Shown: one piece after another, positions 1 through 5,447 of the stretch
Position numbering within the stretch: the first letter of the stretch is position 1
Layout of the letters: each line of letters begins with the position of its first letter
From: a candidate division WWE3 bacterium
GTDB taxonomy: Bacteria; Patescibacteriota; WWE3; UBA101185; UBA10185
Direction: 5' to 3'
Length of the DNA: 7,886 nucleotides
NCBI GenBank assembly: GCA_020427865.1
Contig: JAGQNX010000096.1
Location: forward strand, 1,720-9,605
The notes under the pieces: model-generated
Database searches by the model: none
What the model was told of the DNA's origin: nothing
The model's input: only the letters and a program-made list of their open reading frames with translations
Made by a program: the position numbers and the translations under genes

Positions 1-420
1 TATTATGCTCAACAATCGGCAGTATCTTATTCCCGCACATTTTCCGCATTGTTAGAAAGTATAGATGTGCGTAGTCGCACTCTAGAATCTTTAAATATTC
101 CTCTAACCGAATATAATCTTTTAAAGTTAAAGCTTGCTACAAGCGTTAGAAACCCTGGGCCTCAATTAGTTACCCTAGTTGTTAAAGCCTCTACTTCTGG
201 TGAAGCCTCACAAAAATGGTCTGCATATGCAACGGTTGCTTTAGCGTCTATAAAAAACGTATCTGATGCAAATGCGCAGTTATTAACGGTTACACCTATT
301 TCTAATAGTCCTGTAGTTGTACAATCATTTAGAAACCTCTACTTAAATTTATTTGTTGGGTTTTTATTGGGTGCATTTTTATTTAGTTTTTACATTGTTC
401 AAAAGGAGATAAATAAATGA
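1..420 (+). CDS. C-terminal part of a Wzz-like (polysaccharide chain-length determinant) membrane protein, 5' truncated by window edge
   Basis: The frame is open from base 1 to the TGA at 418-420, so the TTG at 49 is not a credible start and the gene begins outside the window. The visible 139 residues form a soluble part (residues with LVTLVVKAS, then a helical stretch with SQKWSAYATVAL) followed by one hydrophobic C-terminal segment (about nt 334-399: NLYLNLFVGFLLGAFLFSFY) and a short charged tail. An extracytoplasmic domain closed by a C-terminal membrane helix is the arrangement of Wzz/polysaccharide co-polymerase proteins, which set glycan chain length at the inner membrane. No Wzz-specific motif is decisive and the N-terminal helix is not in view, so another two-helix membrane protein is possible. 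The stop overlaps the RNase H start (ATGA), indicating one transcript. Confidence 0.5.
   Translation, partial: YYAQQSAVSYSRTFSALLESIDVRSRTLESLNIPLTEYNLLKLKLATSVRNPGPQLVTLVVKASTSGEASQKWSAYATVALASIKNVSDANAQLLTVTPISNSPVVVQSFRNLYLNLFVGFLLGAFLFSFYIVQKEINK
404..408 (+). promoter_or_regulatory. Shine-Dalgarno site of the RNase HI gene
   Basis: AGGAG lies 8 nt before the ATG at 417, inside the last codons of the upstream gene. It fixes the RNase HI start and shows that this genome does use SD-led initiation inside operons, in contrast to the isolated genes further right. Confidence 0.8.
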
Positions 421-863
421 AACTTTTTACAGACGGTGGTGCCCGAGGCAACCCCGGACCCGCAGGAGTTGGTGTGGTTATTTTAGAAGATAATAATGAT
501 GTTGTTTATGCACGTGGTGCCTACATTGGACATCAAACAAACAACTTTGCTGAATATTATGCCTTACTGTTGGGTTTAACACATGCTAAAAAGTACACTC
601 CAGTAAAACTTGTATGCCATTTAGATAGTGAACTTGTAGTAAAGCAGCTAAATGGTGAATATAAAGTCAAAAATGCAGAACTTGCTAAATTGCACACTAA
701 AGTAATTACATTGGCTGGGATTTTTAATGTAATAGAATTTGTACATGTTCCACGTAAGCAAAATGCTGCTGCAGATAAATTAGTTAATGATGAATTAGAT
801 TTACAAAAAACTTTAGGTTATCCAAAGATTAGCGATGCTGAACTTGCAAAATTGTTAGAATGA
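417..863 (+). CDS. rnhA: Ribonuclease HI (short, archaeal/Bacillus-type)
   Basis: This protein cleaves the RNA strand of RNA:DNA hybrids, such as R-loops and primer remnants, in the cytoplasm using two metal ions. All four carboxylates of the family are present in context: D6 in FTDGGARGNPGP, E46 in TNNFAEYYALLLGL, D70 in HLDSELVVKQLNG, and D120 in HVPRKQNAAADKL. At 148 aa it is a bare catalytic domain without the N-terminal hybrid-binding domain. The KVKN segment after the third Asp and the absence of the basic handle place it with the Sulfolobus/Bacillus halodurans-like group rather than E. coli RnhA. The start is set by the SD at 404-408. It overlaps the genes on both sides by 4 bp (ATGA at 417 and at 860), so the three genes are translationally coupled. 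Confidence 0.93.
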   Translation: MKLFTDGGARGNPGPAGVGVVILEDNNDVVYARGAYIGHQTNNFAEYYALLLGLTHAKKYTPVKLVCHLDSELVVKQLNGEYKVKNAELAKLHTKVITLAGIFNVIEFVHVPRKQNAAADKLVNDELDLQKTLGYPKISDAELAKLLE

Positions 864-1768
864 GCACCAAAAGAAAAAACAAGCGAAAACCTAAACATAA
901 CTTTTCTAAAGTTGATAATACCGTTAGTGTTGTCGAAAGAAACATTTTAGATACACTTTCTTACAGTGCTATCTTTGAATATTCACTTACATATCACCAG
1001 TTATACAATTTGTTAATTTGTAAGTCATTTGTAGATAAAAAAAGCTTTGATAATGCACTTTCTCTGCTTCAAAAGAAAAAAAAGATTCAAGTATTTGGCA
1101 ATGTTTATGGATTAAATGCACACTGCAAAAATAACTATTTAACCTCAAAGGAGCAGAGCAGCACTTATATGGATATTGCGGTTGAAATTTCTCAAAAACT
1201 AGCAAGGGCACCCTGGATTCAGCTTATTTGTGTTACCGGCACAGTTGCTGCTTCTAATGCATCTGCAAAAGATGATATAGATTTGTTTATAGTAACTCTT
1301 CCAAATCGTTTATGGATTAGTCGCTTGTTTGTGTATTTAACTTTACATGCACATAACTTATACCCTTCTACCAAAAATCGTGCTGGAAAAATTTGCCCTA
1401 ATTTATATGTGACCACTACAAATATGCGTTGGGTAAAAGACAAGCAAAACCTATATATTGCTCGTGAAATTTTAGGAATGCACCCTGTTGTGAATAAAAA
1501 TGATACTTATTTTAGGTTTTTGAAGCTCAACCCTTGGGTATTTACTTTTTTTGGAAACGCTACTTTTGTTGTAGATTCTGCTAATAGCTACACTCCAAAA
1601 TACAGTACGGTGGTTAACTTTGTTGAGTATGCACTGTATAAACTACAAACACTTTATATGCGTGCCAAAATATCTACAGAATACCACTCGCAAAATATAA
1701 TCCATTTTAATACAAACGATAACACCACACGCGTATTGTCTGCATTTAGTGGTGAAATGTCATCTTGA
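860..1768 (+). CDS. Winged-helix + nucleotidyltransferase-fold protein of a CPR-type family
   Basis: The protein has 302 aa. After a very basic N-terminus (KRKNKRKPKH) comes a predicted winged-helix region (about 25-85), with ILDTLSYSAIFEYSLT matching the 'L-x-Y-x-x-I-F-x-Y-x-L-T' opening I know from CPR proteins of this type. A polymerase-beta-like nucleotidyltransferase core follows. V125-TGT starts the motif that is usually GS, and D139-I-D141 in the DDIDLFIVT segment supplies the metal-binding DxD. NRLWISRLFVYLTLH and KICPNLYVTTTN (about 149-188) are further family blocks. Substrate is unknown; minimal nucleotidyltransferases modify tRNA, proteins or antibiotics. The G-S to G-T change is mild. 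The last 60 residues look poorly conserved. There is no SD of its own, so it depends on coupling through the ATGA overlap with RNase HI. Its stop codon lies inside the -35 box of the hsp20 promoter. Confidence 0.7.
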   Translation: MSTKRKNKRKPKHNFSKVDNTVSVVERNILDTLSYSAIFEYSLTYHQLYNLLICKSFVDKKSFDNALSLLQKKKKIQVFGNVYGLNAHCKNNYLTSKEQSSTYMDIAVEISQKLARAPWIQLICVTGTVAASNASAKDDIDLFIVTLPNRLWISRLFVYLTLHAHNLYPSTKNRAGKICPNLYVTTTNMRWVKDKQNLYIAREILGMHPVVNKNDTYFRFLKLNPWVFTFFGNATFVVDSANSYTPKYSTVVNFVEYALYKLQTLYMRAKISTEYHSQNIIHFNTNDNTTRVLSAFSGEMSS

Positions 1769-1793
1769 CACCTAGCACTCCTGTTGGTAGAGT
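1765..1793 (+). promoter_or_regulatory. Sigma-70-type promoter of hsp20
   Basis: A perfect -35 box TTGACA (1765-1770) is followed after exactly 17 nt by TAGAGT (1788-1793), a 4/6 match to TATAAT. The predicted start is near 1800, giving a leader of about 30 nt with an SD. The -35 box contains the TGA stop of the upstream gene. The second half of the CIRCE-like operator covers the -10 box, so a bound repressor would block RNA polymerase. Confidence 0.7.
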
Positions 1794-1798
1794 GATAG
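1772..1798 (+). promoter_or_regulatory. CIRCE operator (predicted HrcA binding site)
   Basis: The site reads CTAGCACTC-N9-GAGTGATAG. The known CIRCE consensus is TTAGCACTC-N9-GAGTGCTAA, so 15 of 18 half-site positions match and the spacer is exactly 9. The outermost pair is changed on both sides (C...G) and keeps the dyad. It lies between the -35 and the transcription start of a heat-shock gene, which is where HrcA repression works. HrcA itself is not in the window. Confidence 0.85.
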
Positions 1799-1816
1799 TG
1801 TAAGTAGTTGATTAAG

Positions 1817-1823
1817 AAAGGTG
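1817..1823 (+). promoter_or_regulatory. Shine-Dalgarno site that decides the hsp20 start
   Basis: AAAGGTG (1817-1823) is 6 nt before ATG 1830. The in-frame GTG at 1821 is part of this SD and is therefore not the start. Confidence 0.75.
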
Positions 1824-1829
1824 TTTACT

Positions 1830-2252
1830 ATGGCAATTGTCCGTTGGACACGTCCCACTCCAGTATGGCCTTCTTTTTTAGATGATGAGTTATTTAACTC
1901 TTGGCCACAACTTTCTAGTGAGGACAAAGGTTTAAATATTTACGAAACAGATGATTCTGTTGTGGTAGAAGCTTCTCTTCCTGGTATTCCCGAAGATAAT
2001 GTAGAGGTTACCGTTGAAGGTAATGTACTTACCATTAGTGGAAGTTTTGAAGAACATGAAGAAGATACCAAAAAGAAGAAAGTAGTTTATAAGAGTTCTA
2101 GACAAAGTTCTTTTAGTTATTCTACTAGCCTTCCTCGAATGGTTGATTCAACAAAAGCTACTGCCGAGGTAAAAGATGGTGTAGTTACCGTAACGGTACC
2201 TTTAACCGAAGAGGAAAAACCAAAGAAGATTACGGTAACCAAACGTAAATAA
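1830..2252 (+). CDS. hsp20: Small heat-shock protein, Hsp20/alpha-crystallin family
   Basis: This is an ATP-independent holdase that binds unfolding proteins in the cytoplasm and forms oligomers. From ATG 1830 it has 140 aa, the normal length. An N-terminal arm rich in W/P/F (WTRPTPVWPSF) precedes the alpha-crystallin domain (about 37-130). The hallmarks are EASLPGIPEDNVEVTVEGN with LTISG, SFSYSTSLP for the central strands, and KDGVVTVTVPL, the A/G-x-L-type end motif with V in place of L. The C-terminal tail KKITVTKRK contains the I-x-V motif (I-T-V) that docks on a neighbouring subunit. Gene order, promoter and operator indicate its own heat-inducible, HrcA-controlled transcript. I see no clear terminator directly after the stop, so read-through into the RNA gene downstream is possible, although that RNA has its own promoter. 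Confidence 0.94.
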   Translation: MAIVRWTRPTPVWPSFLDDELFNSWPQLSSEDKGLNIYETDDSVVVEASLPGIPEDNVEVTVEGNVLTISGSFEEHEEDTKKKKVVYKSSRQSSFSYSTSLPRMVDSTKATAEVKDGVVTVTVPLTEEEKPKKITVTKRK

Positions 2253-2281
2253 CAAAACCGTTAATAGTTCATATTATAGGC

Positions 2282-2310
2282 TTGACAGTTTTTTGTCTCT
2301 AGCCTAAGAT
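2282..2310 (+). promoter_or_regulatory. Promoter of the intergenic structured RNA
   Basis: TTGACA (2282-2287, perfect) is followed after 17 nt by TAAGAT (2305-2310, 4/6 including the key second A and last T). The predicted start is 2317 or 2318, which is exactly the first base pair of the first hairpin of the RNA. Confidence 0.75.
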
Positions 2311-2316
2311 ATAACT

Positions 2317-2560
2317 TACTATAAGATAAGTCTTGTAGTATCAACTTTTGTTAAGCCGATTTTAACACCTATATTAATGTTACTTTCTAATTGCATTAGT
2401 TAGAATCGGTTGTAAGAAGTTAAATTCTTACACATGTAGAGACAATTTATTGTCGAAGCATGAATAACTAGAAGTCTTGAGAGAGACTATCTAGGTTGCT
2501 TACCCCTGTGAGCAACGTCCATCTGTCAGAAAAGGCTCCGAAAGGAGCCTTTTCTTTTTT
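2317..2560 (+). ncRNA. Candidate structured non-coding RNA, about 244 nt, class unknown
   Basis: A promoter, tandem stem-loops and an intrinsic terminator define a free-standing transcript with no credible ORF. Stems read from the sequence: H1 2317-2326/2331-2340 (10 bp, one G-U, loop UAAG). H2 2356-2366/2399-2409 (11 bp, one G-U) topped by UAAUG/CAUUA (2375-2379/2394-2398). H3 2411-2418/2425-2432 (8 bp, perfect). H4 2433-2436/2459-2462 plus 2441-2445/2450-2454, separated by a symmetric internal loop able to form tandem G-A pairs. H5 2468-2478/2483-2494 (11 bp, bulged A2489, GAGA tetraloop). H6 2495-2503/2508-2516 (9 bp, one U-G, loop CCCU). Then the terminator. H2/H3, H3/H4 and H5/H6 abut with no or one free base, suggesting coaxial stacking. 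Signatures of tmRNA, RNase P RNA and SRP RNA are absent, and there is no 6S-type long closed rod. Function unknown; neighbours are hsp20 upstream and a convergent VOC gene. Confidence 0.72.
2530..2560 (+). terminator. Strong intrinsic terminator of the structured RNA
   Basis: AAAAGGCTCC-GAAA-GGAGCCTTTT (2530-2553) is a perfect 10-bp stem with a GNRA tetraloop, followed by CTTTTTT (2554-2560). The opposite strand has only four T after the stem, so it may weakly stop the facing VOC gene, whose stop codon is 18 nt away. Confidence 0.92.
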
Positions 2561-2577
2561 GTATTTAGTGGTCTGGG

Positions 2578-2967
2578 TTATTGTTTTGTGACTTCTTCCC
2601 ACAATCCCATTACATTACCTTCGCTGTCTTTAAATCTTGCATAGTGTCCCATTTCCCCCACAGGCATTTTGTCTACCAATTTTTCTCCGCCATTTTCTTG
2701 GATTTTGGTTAAGGTGTCTTCAATTGATTTTACTGTAATTACTATCATAGGTGCCGTTCCTGTTTCATCGGCATCCATGATACCTCCGTTTATTGCTCCT
2801 TTTTCTACACACATATTGTTGTCATCCACCTCTGTTGTTCTAACTATAGTATAGGGCATTCCCATTTCGTCCATAGTTTGTATTTGCCAGCCAAATACTG
2901 TTGCATAAAAACTGTTTGCTCTATTTCTGTCTTTTGCAGGGAGTTCAAAATGATTTACTGGATCCAT
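2578..2967 (-). CDS. VOC (glyoxalase/bleomycin-resistance fold) family protein
   Basis: The protein has 129 aa and is a single vicinal-oxygen-chelate domain of two beta-alpha-beta-beta-beta modules. The first module opens with NHFELPAKDRNRANSFYATVFGW (about 5-27), a near-standard form of the family start 'HFEIPA-D-xRA-x-FYxxVFGW'. The second closes with GHYARFKDSEGNVMGLWEE (about 107-125). H6, H108 and E124 are candidate metal ligands by position. The subgroup containing GGIM and 'DSEGNxxGLWE' is broad and mostly uncharacterised; members may be lyases, dioxygenases or binding proteins, so no substrate is proposed. The ATG at 2967 has an SD (AAAGGA, 2978-2973, 5 nt spacing). The gene stands alone, divergent from the 3064 gene and convergent with the structured RNA. 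Confidence 0.88.
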   Translation of the reverse strand: MDPVNHFELPAKDRNRANSFYATVFGWQIQTMDEMGMPYTIVRTTEVDDNNMCVEKGAINGGIMDADETGTAPMIVITVKSIEDTLTKIQENGGEKLVDKMPVGEMGHYARFKDSEGNVMGLWEEVTKQ

Positions 2968-3005
2968 AATAATCCTTTCTTAGCTGTAAATTGCTAATCT
3001 AGTAC

Positions 3006-3021
3006 TTTAGCCATTATATCA
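3006..3021 (-). promoter_or_regulatory. Extended -10 promoter of the VOC gene
   Basis: On the minus strand TGATATAAT (3021-3013) is a perfect extended -10 (TG-N-TATAAT). No good -35 is visible, which extended -10 promoters tolerate. The predicted start near 3006 gives a leader of about 38 nt that contains the SD. Confidence 0.65.
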
Positions 3022-3029
3022 CTTACGTA

Positions 3030-3064
3030 TTGCATATGAGTTATTTGTTGCTAATATGCATTCA
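3030..3064 (+). promoter_or_regulatory. Extended -10 promoter giving a leaderless mRNA for the 3064 gene
   Basis: TGCTAATAT (3049-3057) is an extended -10 and TTGCAT (3030-3035) is a weak -35 with 16 nt spacing. The expected start, 7 nt after the -10, is A3064, the first base of the ATG. No G-rich SD exists in the preceding 25 nt. Confidence 0.55.
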
Positions 3065-3912
3065 TGTCAGAACTAGACCCGTCTTTTAAATCGCTTGTTT
3101 ATCGGCAGTTATTCGAAGCCTATGAAGTTGCCCCCTATACTACCCTATCTCATGATATCGATGTTCTAATGGCACCAGATACTAGTAAACGTGATAGGTT
3201 GGGTGCTTGCTTGAGAATATGCCGTACTTGTCTTCCTGATTCGGTAAACAATGTAGTCCATGAATTCTTATTGCCTGACTTTTCTGCTGCACCTTTTTCT
3301 TGTGATTTTAAATTGGGTCAATTTATAGCAAATGGTGTAGAACACGATGTGTATTTAATGGCGTCAGAATTAGGAACTAGGGATTTTGTTATAAAAGTTC
3401 CTAAACATGAGTTTACTATGCGAGGACTATCCAGTGAAGCTTATATTGGTAAAATTATGGAAGAAAAGCGTTTATTAGATTTCTTGTTTGCCCCCATTCC
3501 CGGTTTTATACCCTCTGAGTATTATCTACTTGCAAAGTCTCCCTATAAATTTAGGCCTGCTTCTTATGTTGTAATTCAAGAATACTTACCTCAGAACTCG
3601 TTTGTAGATTTCTTTGCTGTGGATCCTTCGTATTTAAGTACGCTGTTTGCAGAGAATCCCGCATTTGCATATTCTGTAGATACTATGTGCCAAGTGTTTA
3701 ATGAAAATCCTATTTTATATGATAATCAGGTTGACCTGTTTGGTAAAAATAATTTGGTTATATATTTTTCTCCTATGTGTAATGGGGAACCACATCTTGT
3801 GTTGTTAGAGCCCCGTTTTGTAGATCCTCATATTGTTGCTAAATATCCTGAGAGATCAGAAAAGTTAAAATGTATGATTTCTGATATTAGAGCTATACGT
3901 GACGCTTCCTAA
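3064..3912 (+). CDS. Unrecognised protein with protein-kinase-like fold motifs
   Basis: The protein has 282 aa, no membrane segment, and matches no family I can name. From about residue 83 it has the order of elements of a kinase N-lobe: FKLGQFIANGVEHDVYLM resembles a nucleotide-binding loop, then DFVIKVPKHE with K111 at the place of the ATP-binding lysine. EEKRLLDFL could be helix C (E133 or E134). YVVIQEYLPQNSF (168-180) resembles the hinge. In the C-lobe, ILYDNQVDLFGKNNLVIYF (217-235) fits a catalytic loop (D224 with N229 five residues on). LVLLEP (245-250) fits the metal-binding strand but with E249 where DFG has Asp, so it may be a divergent or inactive kinase. The first 80 residues (with two CxxC-like cysteines at 53 and 56) are unexplained. 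The gene is monocistronic, apparently leaderless, and ends 5 bp from the convergent DUF192 gene. The fold is my inference. Confidence 0.6.
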   Translation: MSELDPSFKSLVYRQLFEAYEVAPYTTLSHDIDVLMAPDTSKRDRLGACLRICRTCLPDSVNNVVHEFLLPDFSAAPFSCDFKLGQFIANGVEHDVYLMASELGTRDFVIKVPKHEFTMRGLSSEAYIGKIMEEKRLLDFLFAPIPGFIPSEYYLLAKSPYKFRPASYVVIQEYLPQNSFVDFFAVDPSYLSTLFAENPAFAYSVDTMCQVFNENPILYDNQVDLFGKNNLVIYFSPMCNGEPHLVLLEPRFVDPHIVAKYPERSEKLKCMISDIRAIRDAS

Positions 3913-3917
3913 TAGAT

Positions 3918-4385
3918 TTAAAAACTGATCTTGTCTTTTATATTTAACCTATTTTTTTTAGCCCAACCCCCATTTAGTTCTATTACATATTTGGCGTATT
4001 TTTTAGGGTTGTAACTTGTACAAACTGCCTTTATATTACCCGTGGCTGTACAAGGTGGTGTATTATGGTTAATATATACTATTTCTTTGTCACTGTTTAA
4101 CCAAATTATATCTAGTGGTATATATGTATTTGCCATCCAAAAAGGATATAGACCTTCTTTTTCAAACACAAACAACATTCCGCTAGAATAAGGTAGTTCT
4201 GTTCTATACATTAACCCTCGTGCTCTTTTTGCAGTTGTGTCTGCAACTTCTAAAGTAATCACCTGTTTATTTATTGTAACTGTTTTGGTTTCGTACGAAG
4301 GTTTTGGTGAAAAATAAAAATAATATAGTAATCCCACTAACAATAAAAATATTATTACTGTAGGAATAAACACCGCATATTTCAT
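3918..4385 (-). CDS. Membrane-anchored DUF192 family protein
   Basis: The protein has 155 aa. One N-terminal hydrophobic segment (about 4-25, followed by FSPKPS) anchors or exports it, and a DUF192 domain fills the rest. Family blocks seen in order: RARGLMYRTEL (54-64), GMLFVFE (69-75), FWMANTYIPLDIIWL (82-96), EIVYI (101-105), PPC (110-112) and KYVIELNGGWAKKN (132-145). The domain's biochemical role is not established; members are small exported or periplasmic-side beta-rich proteins. It starts 2 bp after the stop of the DUF368 gene without an SD of its own, so it is probably translated by coupling. An exported protein paired with a lipid-carrier transporter hints at an envelope role, but that is inference. 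The gene is convergent with the 3064 gene and no terminator hairpin is visible in the 5-bp gap. Confidence 0.9.
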   Translation of the reverse strand: MKYAVFIPTVIIFLLLVGLLYYFYFSPKPSYETKTVTINKQVITLEVADTTAKRARGLMYRTELPYSSGMLFVFEKEGLYPFWMANTYIPLDIIWLNSDKEIVYINHNTPPCTATGNIKAVCTSYNPKKYAKYVIELNGGWAKKNRLNIKDKISF

Positions 4386-4387
4386 GT

Positions 4388-5386
4388 TTAGCTGTGGGAT
4401 CTTTTATCTACTTCTTTAATAACTCCAGTCTGTTCTTTTGTTAAGTTAAGTTTTTCAATGTATAGAATAATAATTATAGCTGCCATAAATAACATTAACG
4501 AAACTAAAACCTCTGCATTAAAAACTGTTGGAAGCGTATTTATTTGAACTATTGGAACTTCTTTGCCGTGAGAATCTAATACTGTTTGTAATGTTTCTTT
4601 CCATGGCCATACTTTTCTTAACGACCCCGCCATAAACCCAATTAGTGTTGCAACTAAAAGATCGTGATGCTTTGTATATAACCAGTTTAGAATTTGTGAA
4701 AATACCGCAAGTCCTACTATAGCTCCTGCTACAAATACTAAAAGCATTCCTACTTCTTTATTGTTAACAGCTCCTAATATTTGTTGATATTTGCCCATTA
4801 TCAAAAGCAAAAAAGATCCTGAAATACCAGGTAAAATCATTGCCATAATTGCAACCATTCCTGCTAAAAATACCGCTAGTGGGGTATATGGAGTTTGTGT
4901 TGGAACAAGTCCTACTATTAAATATGCAGCTATCGCACCTAAAATAAGTGCTGCAAAATTTGTGTATTCCCACTTTTTTATACGTTTGGCTACAACAAAG
5001 ATTGAGATTAACACAAGTCCAAAAAAGAACGACCATATTTGGACTGGGTGATGAGTTAATAAAAAGTCTAAGAGTTTTGCAAGTGTAAATACTGCCGATA
5101 ATATACCTAAACCTAAGGGTAATAAAAATTGAAAAGGTATAGATTTAAGGGCTTCGTTAACTTTACCTTTTAGTAATAGTTTAGCTGCGTCAGATGTTGC
5201 TATTTTTATAGAATATATAAGCTCTTCATAAATGCCCAAAATAAATGCGACTGTACCTCCGGACACTCCTGGAACAATATCTGCAGCCCCCATAGAGAAT
5301 CCACTAAAAAATAATCTTATTGCATTTTTTCTTCGTTTTTCTGCTTGAGTTTCTATACCTAGCTTATTTAATAATTTATCAATCAT
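4388..5386 (-). CDS. popT: DUF368 polytopic membrane protein (PopT-type polyprenyl-phosphate transporter)
   Basis: DUF368 proteins were shown to recycle undecaprenyl phosphate across the membrane (PopT), returning the lipid carrier used for peptidoglycan and surface glycans. Two related signature loops are visible: FSMGAADIVPGVSGGTVAF (31-49, counted from the start chosen here) and MAMILPGISGSFLLLIMGKY (182-201), the inverted-repeat hallmark of the family. There are about eight hydrophobic helices, and the conserved GFMAGSLRKVWPW block (250-262). I choose ATG 5386 (MIDKLLNKLG, 332 aa). The in-frame ATG 18 bp upstream has no SD and lies upstream of the best -10 (TACAAT, 5398-5393), which would start transcription at A5386. 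It is followed at 2 bp by DUF192, forming an operon, and is divergent from the nuclease gene. Function is transferred from the family; this organism's lipid carrier is unknown. Confidence 0.9.
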   Translation of the reverse strand: MIDKLLNKLGIETQAEKRRKNAIRLFFSGFSMGAADIVPGVSGGTVAFILGIYEELIYSIKIATSDAAKLLLKGKVNEALKSIPFQFLLPLGLGILSAVFTLAKLLDFLLTHHPVQIWSFFFGLVLISIFVVAKRIKKWEYTNFAALILGAIAAYLIVGLVPTQTPYTPLAVFLAGMVAIMAMILPGISGSFLLLIMGKYQQILGAVNNKEVGMLLVFVAGAIVGLAVFSQILNWLYTKHHDLLVATLIGFMAGSLRKVWPWKETLQTVLDSHGKEVPIVQINTLPTVFNAEVLVSLMLFMAAIIIILYIEKLNLTKEQTGVIKEVDKRSHS

Positions 5387-5447
5387 GCATATATTGTACT
5401 GCATTTTATATGGTCTTTATACTGTTGTTGTTATATTATGTGTTAAA
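5386..5447. promoter_or_regulatory. Divergent promoter region between popT and the nuclease gene, both apparently leaderless
   Basis: On the minus strand TACAAT (5398-5393) is a 5/6 -10 box, and 6 nt later comes ATG 5386. On the plus strand TGTTATATT (5429-5437) is an extended -10, and TATTAT (5434-5439) is an alternative; ATG is at 5447. Predicted leaders are 0-3 nt in both directions. No SD exists on either side and I cannot find convincing -35 boxes. Confidence 0.5.

Noticed and set aside
49..51. TTG 49 as the start of the first gene
   Set aside because: The frame is open to base 1 and the protein lacks the N-terminal half expected for its type.
987..1443. Two 74-codon reading frames on the minus strand inside the nucleotidyltransferase gene
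   Set aside because: They are opposite a clear coding frame, have no SD and no protein-like motifs.
1821..1829. GTG 1821 as the hsp20 start
   Set aside because: It is part of the SD AAAGGTG that properly serves ATG 1830; homologues usually begin with a short arm as given by ATG 1830.
2317..2560. The structured RNA as tmRNA, RNase P RNA, SRP RNA or 6S RNA
   Set aside because: No tRNA-like ends or tag reading frame, no conserved P4 core, no SRP tetraloop/asymmetric loop motif, and no pairing of the 5' and 3' ends into one long rod.
2508..2610. Short GTG-started reading frame running through the terminator
   Set aside because: No SD, it overlaps the terminator hairpin and the VOC gene, and its sequence is explained by the RNA structure.
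3910..3920. Bidirectional terminator between the convergent genes ending at 3912 and 3918
   Set aside because: Only 5 bp separate the stops and no hairpin with a T-run is visible in the surrounding sequence.
4764..5051. Frames on both strands inside popT
   Set aside because: Shadows of the DUF368 coding frame; the family signature is intact in the true frame.
5387..5404. ATG 5404 as the popT start
   Set aside because: No SD, and it lies upstream of the best -10 box. It is not excluded if an upstream promoter exists.
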